From Beaufortia kweichowensis (lineage: Eukaryota; Chordata; Actinopteri; Cypriniformes; Gastromyzontidae), in the NCBI GenBank assembly GCA_019155185.1, contig CM032807.1, positions 15,474,200-15,538,199 on the forward strand: a stretch of 64,000 nt of DNA, in the 5' to 3' direction. Below are positions 32,619 through 44,970 of this stretch, piece by piece. The translations under genes and the position numbers were made by a program. Position 1 is the first letter of the stretch. Each line of letters starts with the position of its first letter. A model generated the notes under the pieces. It saw nothing but the letters and a program-made list of their open reading frames with translations, ran no database searches and had not been told where the DNA came from.

Positions 32619-35600
32619 TATTCTGTATATGTGTATGTGTTATTCTGTATATGTGTATGTGTTATTCTGTACATGTGTGTGTGTTATTCTGTACATGTAT
32701 GTGTGTGTGTGTTTCGGTTGTTTCTCAGTAATGAGATCAAATGTGAATAGAGACTCCTGCTTTTAAAATGGATCTTGAGGACTCAAGTAATGTCACACGT
32801 GTTAAGATGTCAATGGAGTCTGAGGAGATGTAAAGGCAGATTTTTAAGAGAAGGCAGATTTTAATCACATTTCTCTTTCAGGTACACACAGCATTAGCAG
32901 GTGACCTTCCCCTATAAACACACCCACAGTAACCCGCTCACAGCCGCTCTGTCCCTCCCTGCTGATAATGTCATCTAACATCTCTTCTTGTCAAAAACAG
33001 CAAGACACATAAACACATTTAAGCAGCTCATCAGACGGCATCCCTCCAGACTCCTCTCATGATCTCAATTATTAACCAATAACCAATTCATTAGGCCAAA
33101 AATGAAATAAATTAGATTTCTTTAAATGGACTACAAGTAAACAGTATGAACACCAACAAAAGCCTCTTTTTAATCTAAAATCTTAAAAAACATAGCACCC
33201 TAATATGGGTAGGTTATTAAACAACTGAGGTTAATAGAAAGTCTCCAGTAAGAAACAAAAACGATACACACTTGAGTGTAAATGCACATACCTGAAAACC
33301 ATTGGACTTGTTGTAGTGCATGTTGAGCACTCTGTAAAGCTCAGAGTCAAAGCTCACGCTGAGGTCATCAGCGGACAGAACTCCATCACTGACGGTCTGC
33401 CGAGCAAACTTCTCCATCTGAATGTAGTAGAACTCTCGGAAGTTACTGAACCACTTGATCAGCTGAGATGTGATGCACCTGTTAAACTGACAGACATTAA
33501 AAATATTCACATTAGACGTGACCAACCAATCAATCACAGTCAGCGATAAAAATGTTTCAAGACCACCATAACTGAACATTATTAATTCTGTGTGGAGCAC
33601 GTTTTATGGTTTTATGGATGAATGCATGAATGATAGAGGGATAGATTGGTGGATAGAGGGAGAGATGGAGGAGCAGATGGATGGATTGATGGATGATAGA
33701 TGGATGTGTGGAAAGATAGATGATAGAGGAATGGATAGATGGATGATGTGGATGGATAGATGGATGATAGAGGGATAGATTGGTGGATAGAGGGAGAGAT
33801 GGAGGTGTGGATGGATTGATGGATGATAGATGGATGATGTGGATGGGTGAATGGACGGATGGATAGATAGATGGAGGCATTGATAATGATAAAGGGATTG
33901 ATGAAAGACGAATGGGTAGAGAAAATGAGGAAATGGGGAATAATATGGAAGAAATGAATGACAGGGCAAAACCCAAAGTCAAAAACTCCAGAGATGAGTA
34001 AAAGTGTGTGATAAGATTAAATATGTGACAGTATGGAGAAGGAAATAACGTAATTATGAATCAATAAAACCAATATTCTCAAACCAAAACATTTAAAGTC
34101 CCAGCATTTACTACTGCAATAATCCACTATAACACCTATAACAGTTTCTAAGTGTTACTGAATGACATTTAAGAGTAATAACATGCATGTTCAACGCCAT
34201 TACATTTAGTATAACGCAGTTGACATGTTTATTTGACATTTGACAAGCAGTGGTAACAATTATTTGCTTATTAAAATGTAGAGTTGCCGTGAATGTCACA
34301 TCAAACCATCAGCTCTCGAGCCGTGTGCTGGTATTACATTATGAACACAGTGAACATGTAATGTAGGATTATATCAGTCTGCGCTCACCTTCACATCTGA
34401 GAAGTACATCTTCAACATGTTGGAGCTTGGGTATCTGGCATAGAAGAACATCAGCTTGGCCTTCTTCAGGTGGTTTGGGGATAAACCCTCCTGGATGTGA
34501 CGCCAGCAGTGAAGGAAAATGAGCACGATGCAAAGGATTAAGATTTGCTTGAAATTATCATCTCATCACTCAAGGTGTCAAAGCGTCTCGGGCAATTTCA
34601 CGTAAAAAAAACCACGGCCGACAGATTTTTACATCAGACAGGCATTTAACAGGCAAAGCGAGCAACGTCTTTCACCGATCTGAAAAACCTCCAACCAACT
34701 CCAGATGTCAAAGAGATAAAGACGTAATTTGCATATCACCTTCAAATGTGTTTGAACTCTTACTTTAGGAGTGACAGACGGTCTGGTGATAGACTTGGTA
34801 AAAATCAGTTTCAAGGGAACACAGGGTTATCTCTCACTTTCTCTCAATAAAAGATTAAAACTATGTTTTGCTGTAACATACAGTTCTTTATTACACTGGT
34901 CACTGGAATATTTTATTTTTATTAATCAAAAGCATCATTTAATCCACATGTCAGACGTCTGTACAACTGTCCAATATTTCAGCCAAAGATGCACATTTTC
35001 CTCCATCCTTTAGCATTCATCAATAATCTCTATGAGCTAAAAACACTTTGTTAGTTCAAACTGCACTGCATGTGACATTCTTACAAAGGGACGTTCTCCT
35101 GCGCTGATCTCCGCCAGACAACAAAATGGCTGATTAGGCAAATCTGCCAGACAAAGAGAGCCGGTCCGCCTCCTCTATGGCCTTTCTGCTCTCTGACATC
35201 AGCACTCGGCCTTTTGTGTTACTGTCAAACACAAAACATCCCAGCAGAGAGAGAAGGAACTTTTACCTGCTAACACATCGAATAGCAGATTTCTCTGACT
35301 CTTTGAAAACATCTCAATCTGATTGACCACATTTCGGACCCTACATTGAATATGAGTAACAAATGTGCTCCAATGCATCTGCTTTAAATAATTATTAATT
35401 ATACAAAATACTGGTACTGACAATAACTTTCATACAACAAACCATGAGTATTGATCATCGATTATTATCGTGTTAATTTGACGAATGTGAAAATATCATA
35501 AATAATTCAGCATTAGTTCACCACAATAACTACAAAATCTCTCTCCGCTTTCCTACACCCAAGTTTTGTGTGTGATTCATTGGCTAAAAAAATAGAAAAC

Positions 35601-38600
35601 ACACAATAAACAATATTAAATATGAATTTGACTGATTAGCATTATTGATTAAAAAACGTTTCAATACATTGACTACATGTATTGTATTGTACATGTATAA
35701 GTATTAACTACACTGCAAATAATGTATATCTTACTCAGAATTGTTGTCTTGTTTTACAGTACAAATATCACATTTTTTTAAATCAGGATATATTTCCTCG
35801 ATAAGCAAAGTGACACAAGCTATTAAGTTTTGTTTTAAGAAAAAAAAAGAATAAAGAAGTTTATGCTTAAAACAAGAAAAAGAAACCTTAAATTATGTAC
35901 TGAAAGAATAGATAAAACTTAATTCAAGTTTATTTTTCTTACCCTATTGTTTTAAGCATAATCTCACATTAATTTATTCTTTTTTTTCATAAAACAAGGC
36001 ATTGACATTTTGCTTATCGAGGAAATATATCCTGATTTAGAAACTTTTAGATATTTGTACTGTAAAACAAGACAAAAATTCTAAGTAAGACATTGATTTT
36101 TGCATGTAGTTATATACAGCCTGATGTCTCCTATTTGTAATTAATCATTTTGCTTTTGGTCTTTACTTTCTTTATGGTAAAAAAACTACAGAATACTGAG
36201 ACAAGAAAGACATTGTTTCTAATCTTTGCATAAACTTCTTTGTTAAGCAAAGTGCAATGTTTTGACATCCCACAACAAAGCAAGCAACATCTGGAAGGTA
36301 CGGCTATTGTTTAATTGCTTTTCATCTGTGTTTTTATATCTCCCTGTACTGTTTTGTCTCTCTTTGACTGTCATTTCTGAATGACACTGGAGTGGAAAGC
36401 ACAAGCCCCTGGGTCAGGAGACAAGACAAGCGGCCAAATGAAAGACAAACAGACACACCTGTCTAGCAGAAGAATAAAGAATAAACAAAAAGAGAAAATG
36501 TCGTGTGGCAACCAAGCGGCAGCTGATGGCCCTGAGGTTGTGGACGGATTCTTTATTTACACCCCCATTATGTAGTTCGTAATACAGACTACATCGCTGA
36601 TCAAAAATGTAATGGTTACTTTAATTGCACATTTAACCCTGGTTGAAAGTTTTGGTATGCTGATTTTTAACAAATAAATATAAATAGATCTATAATAATA
36701 ATTATTCATGTTTTTATTTAATTCTTTATTTGTTATTTAAACCAATTATTTATTTCAATGTAAGATACTACACAGAAACGACAAAGTAGCCACAGCCTGA
36801 CACACATCTCTCTGAAAATGGAAGTACATGTCTCGATGACAAAGACCACAGCAGCTGTGACTGGTTCTGCTTTGATATCAAGACTCAAGCGAGATTAAAA
36901 ACTAAACCTGCAGGTTCATTCTTTATCTCATTGACAGACTCAAAGGTCATAGGGTAGCTTTAAAGTGAGTAAATAATAACTGAATTTCGAGTGAACTGTT
37001 CCCCTTAGTGTAACTACAGTAAGACATGCAATGAAGAAAAGCTTGTAAAAAAGTTTTTCATTAAATCTGAAGCATCATTTCTCTTTTGAAAGGATATTGT
37101 ACTCCCTGAGTAAGGCAAGATGTCTGACATATCCTGAAGGTCTCCACATTCAGATTTGATGAATGAGAGTGACAGACCTTCAGCAGCGGTTCCCAAGTGA
37201 ACGGGTGAGCAGGAACGATGATGCCTTAGATGGTGACCGGAGGCCATTTTGGTTTGCACGCTTATGGTTTCTCGAGACAGATCCATTGAGTCAAGAGAGC
37301 CTTGGTCTTTACCGGAGTATCCTGCACCTAATGCATTCTGGAATGAGTAACTCATGAAAGGAAGAGGAAATGGATGCCGGAAGGATGGGTTACTGAAGCC
37401 CATGTTGGCAGAAAGAGAAGAAGTGTGAAGAGAGGGATGTGGGTGACCGCCAAGTGCTGAGGATTGATGGTGTTCAGATGCAGACTTTCTCACCACCAGG
37501 GACAGTGCCTCGGTCTGGTTGTTGCCGCTAGGAAGAGGTGCTCCACCAAATGATCCAGGTGGGCCGGGAATGATGAGGTCACCGAGGCACTGTACCCTCT
37601 GGAAGTTTGGGTTGTCCCCATTAACAAAGCAGTCCTGGGTTGGTGGGAGTGATGGGTATACTTGCAGCGCTGGCCGAAGAGGTTTGGAAAAGACTTTCAC
37701 TACGGTTTCTACCACTTGAGACATGGCAGAGTTTAACTCCTGCTTCAGGGTTTCTGTCAAATGTTTGCTCTCTTCATGCAAGGAGATGAAATCTTTGCCC
37801 CTCAGAGAACCATCCCTCTTGGATTTCTTATCAACCGGCAAGGCTTGTTCAAGAATCTTTGCTTGATTCAGAAATCGTCCAGGATCCAAATCTAGCATTT
37901 CATTGTCTGAGCGATCGTCCACTAAATCTTGAATGAGGTGTTCATCACCATCGATAAGCCCTTCATCAGATCGTACGCTGTCTTCTGAGATATTCCCCCC
38001 ATCTGGTTCAGAATCTGTGCTATCGTACATCTGGAAGAGCTTCTCTTGAAGTTGTCTGAGCTGTTTCTGCATGTCCTCCAGCTGCAGTTTCAACTGCCGG
38101 CGTTCTTCAACCTTCTGCTCCTTCTGTCCAGAAAGCAGCTGCCGGTGCTGCTGCTGCTGAGGTAATTTTTGCTTTCTCTTGTTTTCACGATAACTCTCTC
38201 GAGGGCTACAGGACTGTGGAGGACCCTCTGTTTCTCCTTCTTCTTCCTGCCCATGATCTTTTCCACTGTGTGCCATCACGTTAGGCGAGTGGCTCATTCC
38301 ACGAATTATGTTCTCGACACGAGCACGCTTGGCCCGAAGGTGCTCATCATTCAACCGCTCCGAGTCAAACTGACACAGCGTGGTGTGTCCAATTGGCGAT
38401 AGACGCTCTTGAGGGCTGTCCCGGGATGAAACGCTGCAAGTGTCCTCTTGTCTTGCTTTAAATTCGTCTCTCCCTTGTTCTCCACCACTCACCTTTGACA
38501 CACTTCGCTTGAGCAGTTTTCTGATGATAGTAGCACTATGAAAAGGTACCATGGCATCCTCATACGAACTGGCTCTCTTCAGCAATTTTCGAAGAACGGT

Positions 38601-38840
38601 TGACTTAGGCGCACCGAAGTCCACGTGCCCGAGCTGAGCCGCTTGGCTCTCCAGCACATCCTGCTTCAGGCTGTGACAGGAGTTCATGACGGTGGATTTG
38701 GCCGCACAGGTATCAGTGATAATGACTGAAGCTGTTTGGGTAAAGGTAGCAGCTGAGCTCACAGTTCTTTTCACTCCAATGTCCACCCGTCTTCTCTTGG
38801 TTTGTTGGTTTAGAGAGATCTCTGTGCCATGGTCTGGCAT
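28274..38840 (-). CDS. prox1: Prospero homeobox protein 1
   Basis: Transcription factor of lymphatic, liver, lens and neural development. Coding exons 38840-37098, 34496-34389, 33486-33292 and 28459-28274 give 743 residues (human 737). The N-terminus MPDHGTEISLNQQTKRRRVD carries the nuclear localisation signal. LRKLLKRASSYEDAM, LRAKRARVENIIRGMS, SPRESYRENKRKQKLPQQQQ and EGLSLSFIKSECGDLQDMSD are conserved blocks. The last three exons encode the homeo-prospero domain (KKAKLMFFYARYPSSNMLKM to FKSKNCLQELLHD). The ATG lies 53 bases into an exon whose acceptor is at 38895-38894. The intron 37097-34497 begins ATATCCTTT and ends TCAC, i.e. AT-AC; splicing there gives SGST-IQEGLSPN, in frame and matching the family. 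A teleost 1a or 1b copy cannot be decided here. Neighbours rps6kc1 and smyd2 match human 1q32-q41. Confidence 0.96.
32297..32712. repeat. Compound (GT)n minisatellite in prox1 intron
   Basis: (GT)n runs alternate with TTATTCTGTA(C/T)AT at spacings of roughly 20-30 bases, about 18 units. Open in all three plus frames (MCVCV, CVLFCICV and the like), which is a composition artefact. Lies in the intron between the last two prox1 exons. Confidence 0.9.
32880..33080. promoter_or_regulatory. GC-richer island in prox1 intron, candidate enhancer
   Basis: Less AT-rich than its surroundings and free of repeats, about 210 bases from the homeodomain exon. Included only as a candidate: prox1 introns are known to hold conserved elements, but conservation cannot be judged from one sequence. 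Confidence 0.2.
33608..33890. repeat. Degenerate (GATG/GATA)n tract in prox1 intron
   Basis: Degenerate GATGGATAGATG-type tandem repeat over about 280 bases, 120 bases from the homeodomain exon acceptor. Long reading frames on both strands here are repeat artefacts. Confidence 0.9.
35711..36108. mobile_element. Long fold-back MITE in prox1's AT-AC intron
   Basis: Two arms of about 180 bases pair as inverted repeats: CTTGTTTTACAGTACAAATA, then CAGGATATATTTCCTCGATA and AAGCAAA on the left; the reverse complement on the right (35940-36108). The ends resemble CACTGCAAATAATG and TTTTTGCATGTA. No coding sequence. A large palindrome of this kind is typical of non-autonomous DNA elements in fishes. 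Confidence 0.8.
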
Positions 38841-39529
38841 TACTAGTGCTGCAACTGAGCCATTTGAGCCAGTAAACGTGGACTTTGGCAGTACTAGGAA
38901 TACAAAAGAAATAAAATAGGTCAATTGTGTAAAAACCAAAATGGGTATTTACGATAAATGACATTGTTTTTACGTAAACATTTTGCATAATATGCATTAG
39001 TAGTTTCATAAAAAAAAGTGTCTTGAACGAAACAGAAGGATTTTAGTATGCCCTCTAACTAAAGCACTGCCAAAACTGGCCTTTGTGATTTTCCACAGAC
39101 CGAATGACAAATAGCTATAATAGTTAATACTTCAAAATGTAATTGCAACATTCTGATATTTTCTTTGTATCCTCTTTCTGTGAGAAATAAACAATTTCCT
39201 AGTTTACCTGTGTGACTACCACAACACTCACCTCCCAATATCACACAGTAAATTAAAACCTTTGCAAAGGGATGTAAACTTGTGGTCACAATTAGACAAT
39301 TAGGCTCTGTGAGGGTTAGAAAGGGATATAAAACACTATTATAATAATATGATAACCACTTCATCTGTGTAATGTTCTCTCTCTCACTGTTCACTGTGTG
39401 TGTGGGGCGAACAAATGTCCCCACAAAGATAATAGCAGTATTTTTTTAATCGTATAGGGACATTTTGTGGGTCTTTTTGGAGTCCTACACCATACAATAT
39501 AAAGTTTGTACAGTAGAAAATGATGTCTA

Positions 39530-39531
<2 letters not shown>

Positions 39532-39595
<64 letters not shown>
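39532..39595. repeat. (TG)n microsatellite in prox1 intron 1
   Basis: About 32 perfect TG units. Simple repeat. Confidence 0.98.
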
Positions 39596-39596
<1 letters not shown>

Positions 39597-40284
39597 TTAC
39601 TGTCCATCTTATATGATACAAGCTGAAATTTCCTACTTCCTTTTTGTCAAAATCATACTGTGTTTCAGTTGAATAAAGGATTTCCAAAATTACCATTTTC
39701 AATCGTACATTATAAAACTAAAACCTTCACACACATATAGAGAAAAAGCCTTTGAAAATCAATAAAAAAAATAATTAAAAATATAAATAACTGTGGGCAG
39801 CGGCTCCTCATCAGGGAGATAAAACCACAAAGCATAATAAATCATTTGTTATTATTTATAAAACAACAACAACAACAATAGTAAAACGAAGAAAATCTCC
39901 AAAAGATTGAAACATTATTTATTTTATGTTTAACTTAGTTGTACATCATCGCATCTTCTCGAGACACGGCTAATGACATTCAGTGGTAAATACACCTGCC
40001 GTGGACAAAACTTCAGATGAGGAACTAAAACAAGCAAAAATTACCACCTAAACCCACAGTTTCTGCTAAAACACATCAAACCACTGCCACTAAATACCAC
40101 TAAATAAATACAGAGATAAAGATAAAGTAAATATAACTAAAAAACCGCATCTATCTGACCGATGTTGTGCGGATATTATTCCACATAAATGCAAAAATAA
40201 TGAAAGCAAATTAAAAGTATTTTCAAGGTATTAAAGTAGGATAGTTAACAATAAAACACATGAACGTCAGCATATATCACTTAC

Positions 40285-40620
40285 CTCGCAAATGAGTGCA
40301 GAGGAATCGCTGTTTCGGGCGAGATGTCCCACAGAAACAGTAGAGAAAGTGACTGACTGGACCCGAGATGTCCCACAGAAACAGTAGAGAAAGTGACTGA
40401 CTGGACCCGAGATGTCCCACAGAAACAGTAGAGAAAGTGACTGACTGGACCCGAGATGTCCCACAGAAACAGTAGAGAAAGTGACTGACTGGACCCGAGA
40501 TGTCCCACAGAAACAGTAGAGAAAGTGACTGACTGGACCCGAGATGTCCCACAGAAACAGTGACCGGACCGGAGCTGAAACTCCTGCGCCTGTCAGCGGC
40601 ACTTAAAGACGCGACTGAAG
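40285..40620 (-). promoter_or_regulatory. prox1: Probable prox1 noncoding first exon and promoter
   Basis: On the minus strand an exon ends CATTTGCGAG at 40285 before a consensus donor GTAAGTG. 1.4 kb downstream is the acceptor of the prox1 ATG exon. The upstream part (about 40560-40680) is GC- and CpG-richer. The exon region includes five full copies of a 44-base tandem repeat. The transcription start is not determined; assignment to prox1 is by position and splice sites. Confidence 0.55.
40321..40571. repeat. 44-bp minisatellite, five full copies plus a partial one
   Basis: Units start at 40321, 40365, 40409, 40453 and 40497, each beginning GAGATGTCCCACAGAAACAG and ending GACTGGACCC, essentially identical. 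A sixth copy at 40541 diverges after CAGAAACAGTG. Because 44 is not a multiple of three, all minus-strand frames run through it with shifted peptide repeats. There are no spacers, so it is not CRISPR-like. Confidence 0.95.
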
Positions 40621-41439
40621 GAAACCGGAAGACTCCTGTCATTAAAGCGTCGTGATGTAACGAGCGCATCCACCAATAAGAACAGCCCAATAACTCATGA
40701 CAAGCTACACACAAACTACAATCGATGTTATTACGACACATCAAGAATATAAAATATGAATCCTGATCTGAACAGAATCTGGTTTATTCTTTAGATTCTG
40801 GTTTATTCTGGTTTAACTCCTTTAAAGGATGCCTTTAAACTTCAGATTTTTATTTTCTCTGATATGACTCAGAACAAAGTAGAATTGAAGTGTTTTTATC
40901 CTTCTCAGTTTAAACAAACGCTAAATGTACACGTATTTATAACAACCATTAGAGAAAAATAAGGCGCTTTTACTTTACCCTATTTTTTATTTATTGCAAA
41001 TATTTCATTAACATTGTCCTGCTTTATACATTTCAACGCAATATCGGAAATGAATTATTCTTAGTTTAGATTTTGGATATCGTCCATATTTCCATTATGA
41101 CGTGTTTGCTTCCCTCTTCCTGTAAATTTTTCGTTGTGTATTTATTTATAGGATTTATTTTATTTGGCAATTTTACGCTTTCTTCCTGCCGTGCAGATCA
41201 CTAGCCTACACAGTGTACTTAAATAACTTATAACAGGAAAAAAACCACACATTAAATAATACAATAAAATTTCATTTCATTTTGCAAATCGACAAAGCTT
41301 GCCTGTGTAAACATCCAAACCACCAATATGGGTCATACATTGTTTGAGGTCTAAACTAATAAAATCAAAAAGTTGATTTTATATCCTTCACAGATTCCCA
41401 TTTTTGATTTTCCAGAAAGGAAAGATGTTTTCGTGTGGT

Positions 41440-41680
41440 TTGGTTTGACTGATGTCGAGTCCCTGCGGTGCGCGGCGTTGGAAACACATCACATCATTAC
41501 AGGAGTGTGTTTGTGAACGGAAGTGTGTGTGTTTGAGGATGAAGGATGTGTTTGCTGCCGTTGGCATCAGTCACCGTGAGCACTAAAGACCTGTAATAAA
41601 CCCGTGCTCTTATTTCCTTCATCACATCTCCCCGCGTCAGAGCGCGCACCGGAGGCGCGTGGCACAGGAGCTTTATTGCT
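41440..41680. promoter_or_regulatory. CpG-richer island between prox1 and rps6kc1
   Basis: Locally GC-rich (GCGCGGCGTTGG, CCCCGCGTCAGAGCGCGCAC) in a very AT-rich spacer, with no coding frame. It could be an upstream promoter, an enhancer or the start of an antisense transcript such as the one known beside human PROX1. This is inference only. Confidence 0.25.
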
Positions 41681-42058
41681 TCAGAGGTGAAATTAAATAT
41701 ATATCCATTGTACGAGAATGACCTGTTTTAATTAACATCTTTTGTTCTAAATTAAAGAATCACAGATTTATAGCTGCTGTTGTACACCAAAGTTCAGGAT
41801 TATGAACATTGGAGACAAGATCTTTGGAACAAGCGGTTATAATCATGCCAGTTTGGCCCAAACTAAATCTCAACAGACAGAGAACAAGAGAGATACAGGA
41901 GGTCTGATGTCCAGCATCCTTAATAGCCAACGAGCTGTTTATCTCCTCTGCTCATATGCTTTGAGTAAAACACACTGGAGAACAAGCAGATAAGCCACTA
42001 ATCTGTGATGGTCATCATAAGACTTTTAGTCAGGGTCCCTGTTCTTGCAATATGATTA

Positions 42059-42312
42059 CACTCTTAAAAAAATAAAGGTGCTTCAAAGGGTTACTTACAG
42101 TGATGCCATAGAAGAACTATTTTTGGTTTCCTGAAGAATCTTTTCGTCAAAGGTTCTTAAAAGCATCATTTCATGTGTACCTTTTTATAGTCTAATGAAC
42201 CTTGTTACAGTACAAAGAACCTTTTGTGAACCTTTTTTCTTTGGATGTTGAAGGATCTTTATGAAACCATACAAAAATGGTCCATCTATGGAGAAGCACA
42301 ATTTTTAAGAGT
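42059..42312. mobile_element. Fold-back MITE with CACTCTTAAAAA ends
   Basis: Begins CACTCTTAAAAAAATAAAGG and ends with the diverged complement AATTTTTAAGAGT. The internal GGTTCTT/AAGAACC arms are typical of an abundant fish non-autonomous element. A partial, more diverged copy lies at about 43440-43625. Confidence 0.7.
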
Positions 42313-43439
42313 TTATGAGGAAAGTCATGTGGTGGGAAAAATGAACAAAAGAAAAAATAGAAGATAACAATCATAAATAGCATGTTGTTAGATGTTTATT
42401 TATCTTTTTTATTTCCACTCTGTGCTTTTACTATGTGTATAGTTTCTTTATACAGTGAACAGCATTTACATTTTTTAAGTACAATTTTAAAGTTAGCTTA
42501 ATAAGTTATCTTCACAGTTTTTACATTATTTCAACTCATCAAATTAGGATAAACAATTTCAACTTATTTTTTATAAAGTGAGCAAACATTTAAAAGAAAA
42601 TTAAGCTAAGTTGACTGTACTTAAAAATGTAAGGCAGCTAAGATTTCATTTTATAAAATGTAATTCTAATCAGCTGAAATCTTACAGTGCTACTCTGACT
42701 TTGTATGACCCACATTCAGCGCGTCCAGGTTAAAAGCTCAAGGGTTCCAGACGGCTGTAAATCACTCTGTCCGCATCATGCATTTATACATACAGACCTA
42801 AAGGCCATTCATTTCCACATTATGAGTGACCTATTCCTGTGCTTTGATGTTCTCTTGACCCGCTGCCCTTCTGAATGACTTGAAACAGCGCTCCAGATTT
42901 GACTGCTATTTTCATAAAGACTAATTCTTCGTGAAAGCGAATGGAATAACACAGATAAGAGGCGGCGCTCTGTAGTACACAAGAAGCGGTAGTTCTAGTT
43001 GACCTCAAAGTTCCTCACAGGTTCAACATCTGTTTCATTTAGCCGTTTTTACGAGGAAGTGAGAAGATATCTTACAATAACAGTCACAGGTAAAAACAGT
43101 CTCCGGTTTTTTTGGCAATACACTGCTGTCTGGAAAATAAGCTAGTCCCTAAATAATACCAATATGATGCTTTTAAAGAGGTGAGTTAACAAAATTCTGT
43201 TATCATTTTTAAGCCTGATGTGATTTCAAACATGAATTATGACTTTATCTTTCATGATGTTTCTGCTGCTCTTTTTATGCCATGAAAGATTATAGTGACC
43301 AAATCAAAAATAACAAATACAACGAATCAAGCGTTAAACTAAGCGTTAAAGTCAAGCGTTAAACTACATGAATGGAGGTGTAAAATGTCATTTAATCTCA
43401 CTGATGTCTAACAGAAATACATGAGATATTTAATAGATC

Positions 43440-43625
43440 TACGAACGGTTCTTTACAGCAATGTCACAGAAGAACCATGTTTGGTTCATCAAAGAGCCAT
43501 TTCATCTTACTTTTTATAGTCTTAAAAACCTTTTTACACTACAAAAAAAAAACGTTTTATGGAACCAAACAGCCAGCAATGTTGCATCAAATGTTGGCAT
43601 CATGAAGCACCTTTATTTTTTACAC
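43440..43625. mobile_element. Partial copy of the CACTCTTAAAAA MITE
   Basis: Shares GGTTCTTTACAGCAATG, GAAGAACCAT, TTTTTATAGTCTTAAAAACC and GAAGCACCTTTATTTTT with the element at 42059. Ends are eroded. Confidence 0.6.
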
Positions 43626-44717
43626 CCCAAACCAGAACTGTGTTCATTTGAACTCATAACAATTGAATATCATATATCAATAATGTTATTAAATTCACTT
43701 TAAACAAGCAAACAAAAGCAAACACATGTATTCTTTGTCTTATACAATTTTGTGTTTTCTTAAAAAATGAAAGAATTTCCAACACATATTTATCGAGTAC
43801 CCCCTGGTTTAGTAGACCCTGTGGTACATGTATTTCTAATTGGTGTTCTAGAATAACTCCACTGTAGGTCACAGACACACACAAAGACACGCGCCACCTG
43901 CCCTCCTCTCATAAATCTATATGTCTGTGGTGTGGAGGGCACTGTGCACCTTGTCAAAAACACCTCCATTAAGTGCTGAATAAACCACAACATCCTGCCC
44001 TCTGCGGCACTCCAGAGACCCGGACAAAGACTGCGGCCCACCAGCAGCGCTTCCCTTCGGCCTCCATCCATCCATCTCCTTCCCTTTCGCTCGACTCTCA
44101 CTCTTTCCTCAGGCACTGCATGTTCCTACGCTGTACCGCGGTCCTCTGCTCAAAATGATTTTTTTCCCCTAATTCCAATGACTTCCTGTTTCCTGTGATG
44201 TCATGATGGAGCAAAGTCGGCACTTAACTGGAGGATGCCGACACCCATTTCCTGTCGTGTGCCAGACTCACTGATGCGGTCAAGTGTGTGCGTTCACCTT
44301 ATACGTGTGTATGTGTCGTTTACTGTGATTCTGCAAAGGAAATGTTCCATATCTGGGACGTTAGATAAAGAACAGTGTCATGAGATGATGTTGTATCACC
44401 CGTCCCATCTGAGTAAAAATCACTCTCCAGAGACAAACTCTAAAGTGTAGCACTACTGTAACCTGATTGTTATTTTAGTAGGCAAGTATTTTTGATGAAA
44501 GATTTTGTCGTGACGCTAATGTTTTTAATCTCCATAAAAATAAACCTCAGAGGTGCCAATGGAAGGATTGTGTTATTCCCTCGTTCATAAACAATGTTAT
44601 AAAAAGATTTTTCTGCTCATAAACACAACATGTCATTCCCACTGGAGAAGTGACAAGTGTTCTTTATAGCGTTCGACCCCTGAAGAGGACACTGTGATAA
44701 ACAGCAGCATCTCCTGT

Positions 44718-44970
<253 letters not shown>

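Noticed and set aside
32297..32766. Three overlapping cysteine/valine-rich frames of about 150 residues
   Set aside because: All three plus frames of one GT-rich minisatellite are open; no splice or family support, and it lies in a prox1 intron.
33557..33982. Ser/Ile/His-rich and Met/Asp/Trp-rich frames on both strands
   Set aside because: Simple GATG/GATA repeat translated on either strand.
37014..37097. Reading prox1 through into ISFQKRNDASDLMKNFF and a stop
   Set aside because: This is the intron read through. AT-AC splicing to 34496 restores the conserved homeo-prospero sequence.
40321..40571. Possible CRISPR-like array
   Set aside because: Units are directly adjacent with no unique spacers, and the genome is eukaryotic. 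It is a minisatellite.
40267..40744. Repetitive minus-strand proteins (SLYCFCGTSR and similar)
   Set aside because: The 44-base tandem repeat is read in three frames in turn because 44 is not divisible by three. No ATG context or conservation.
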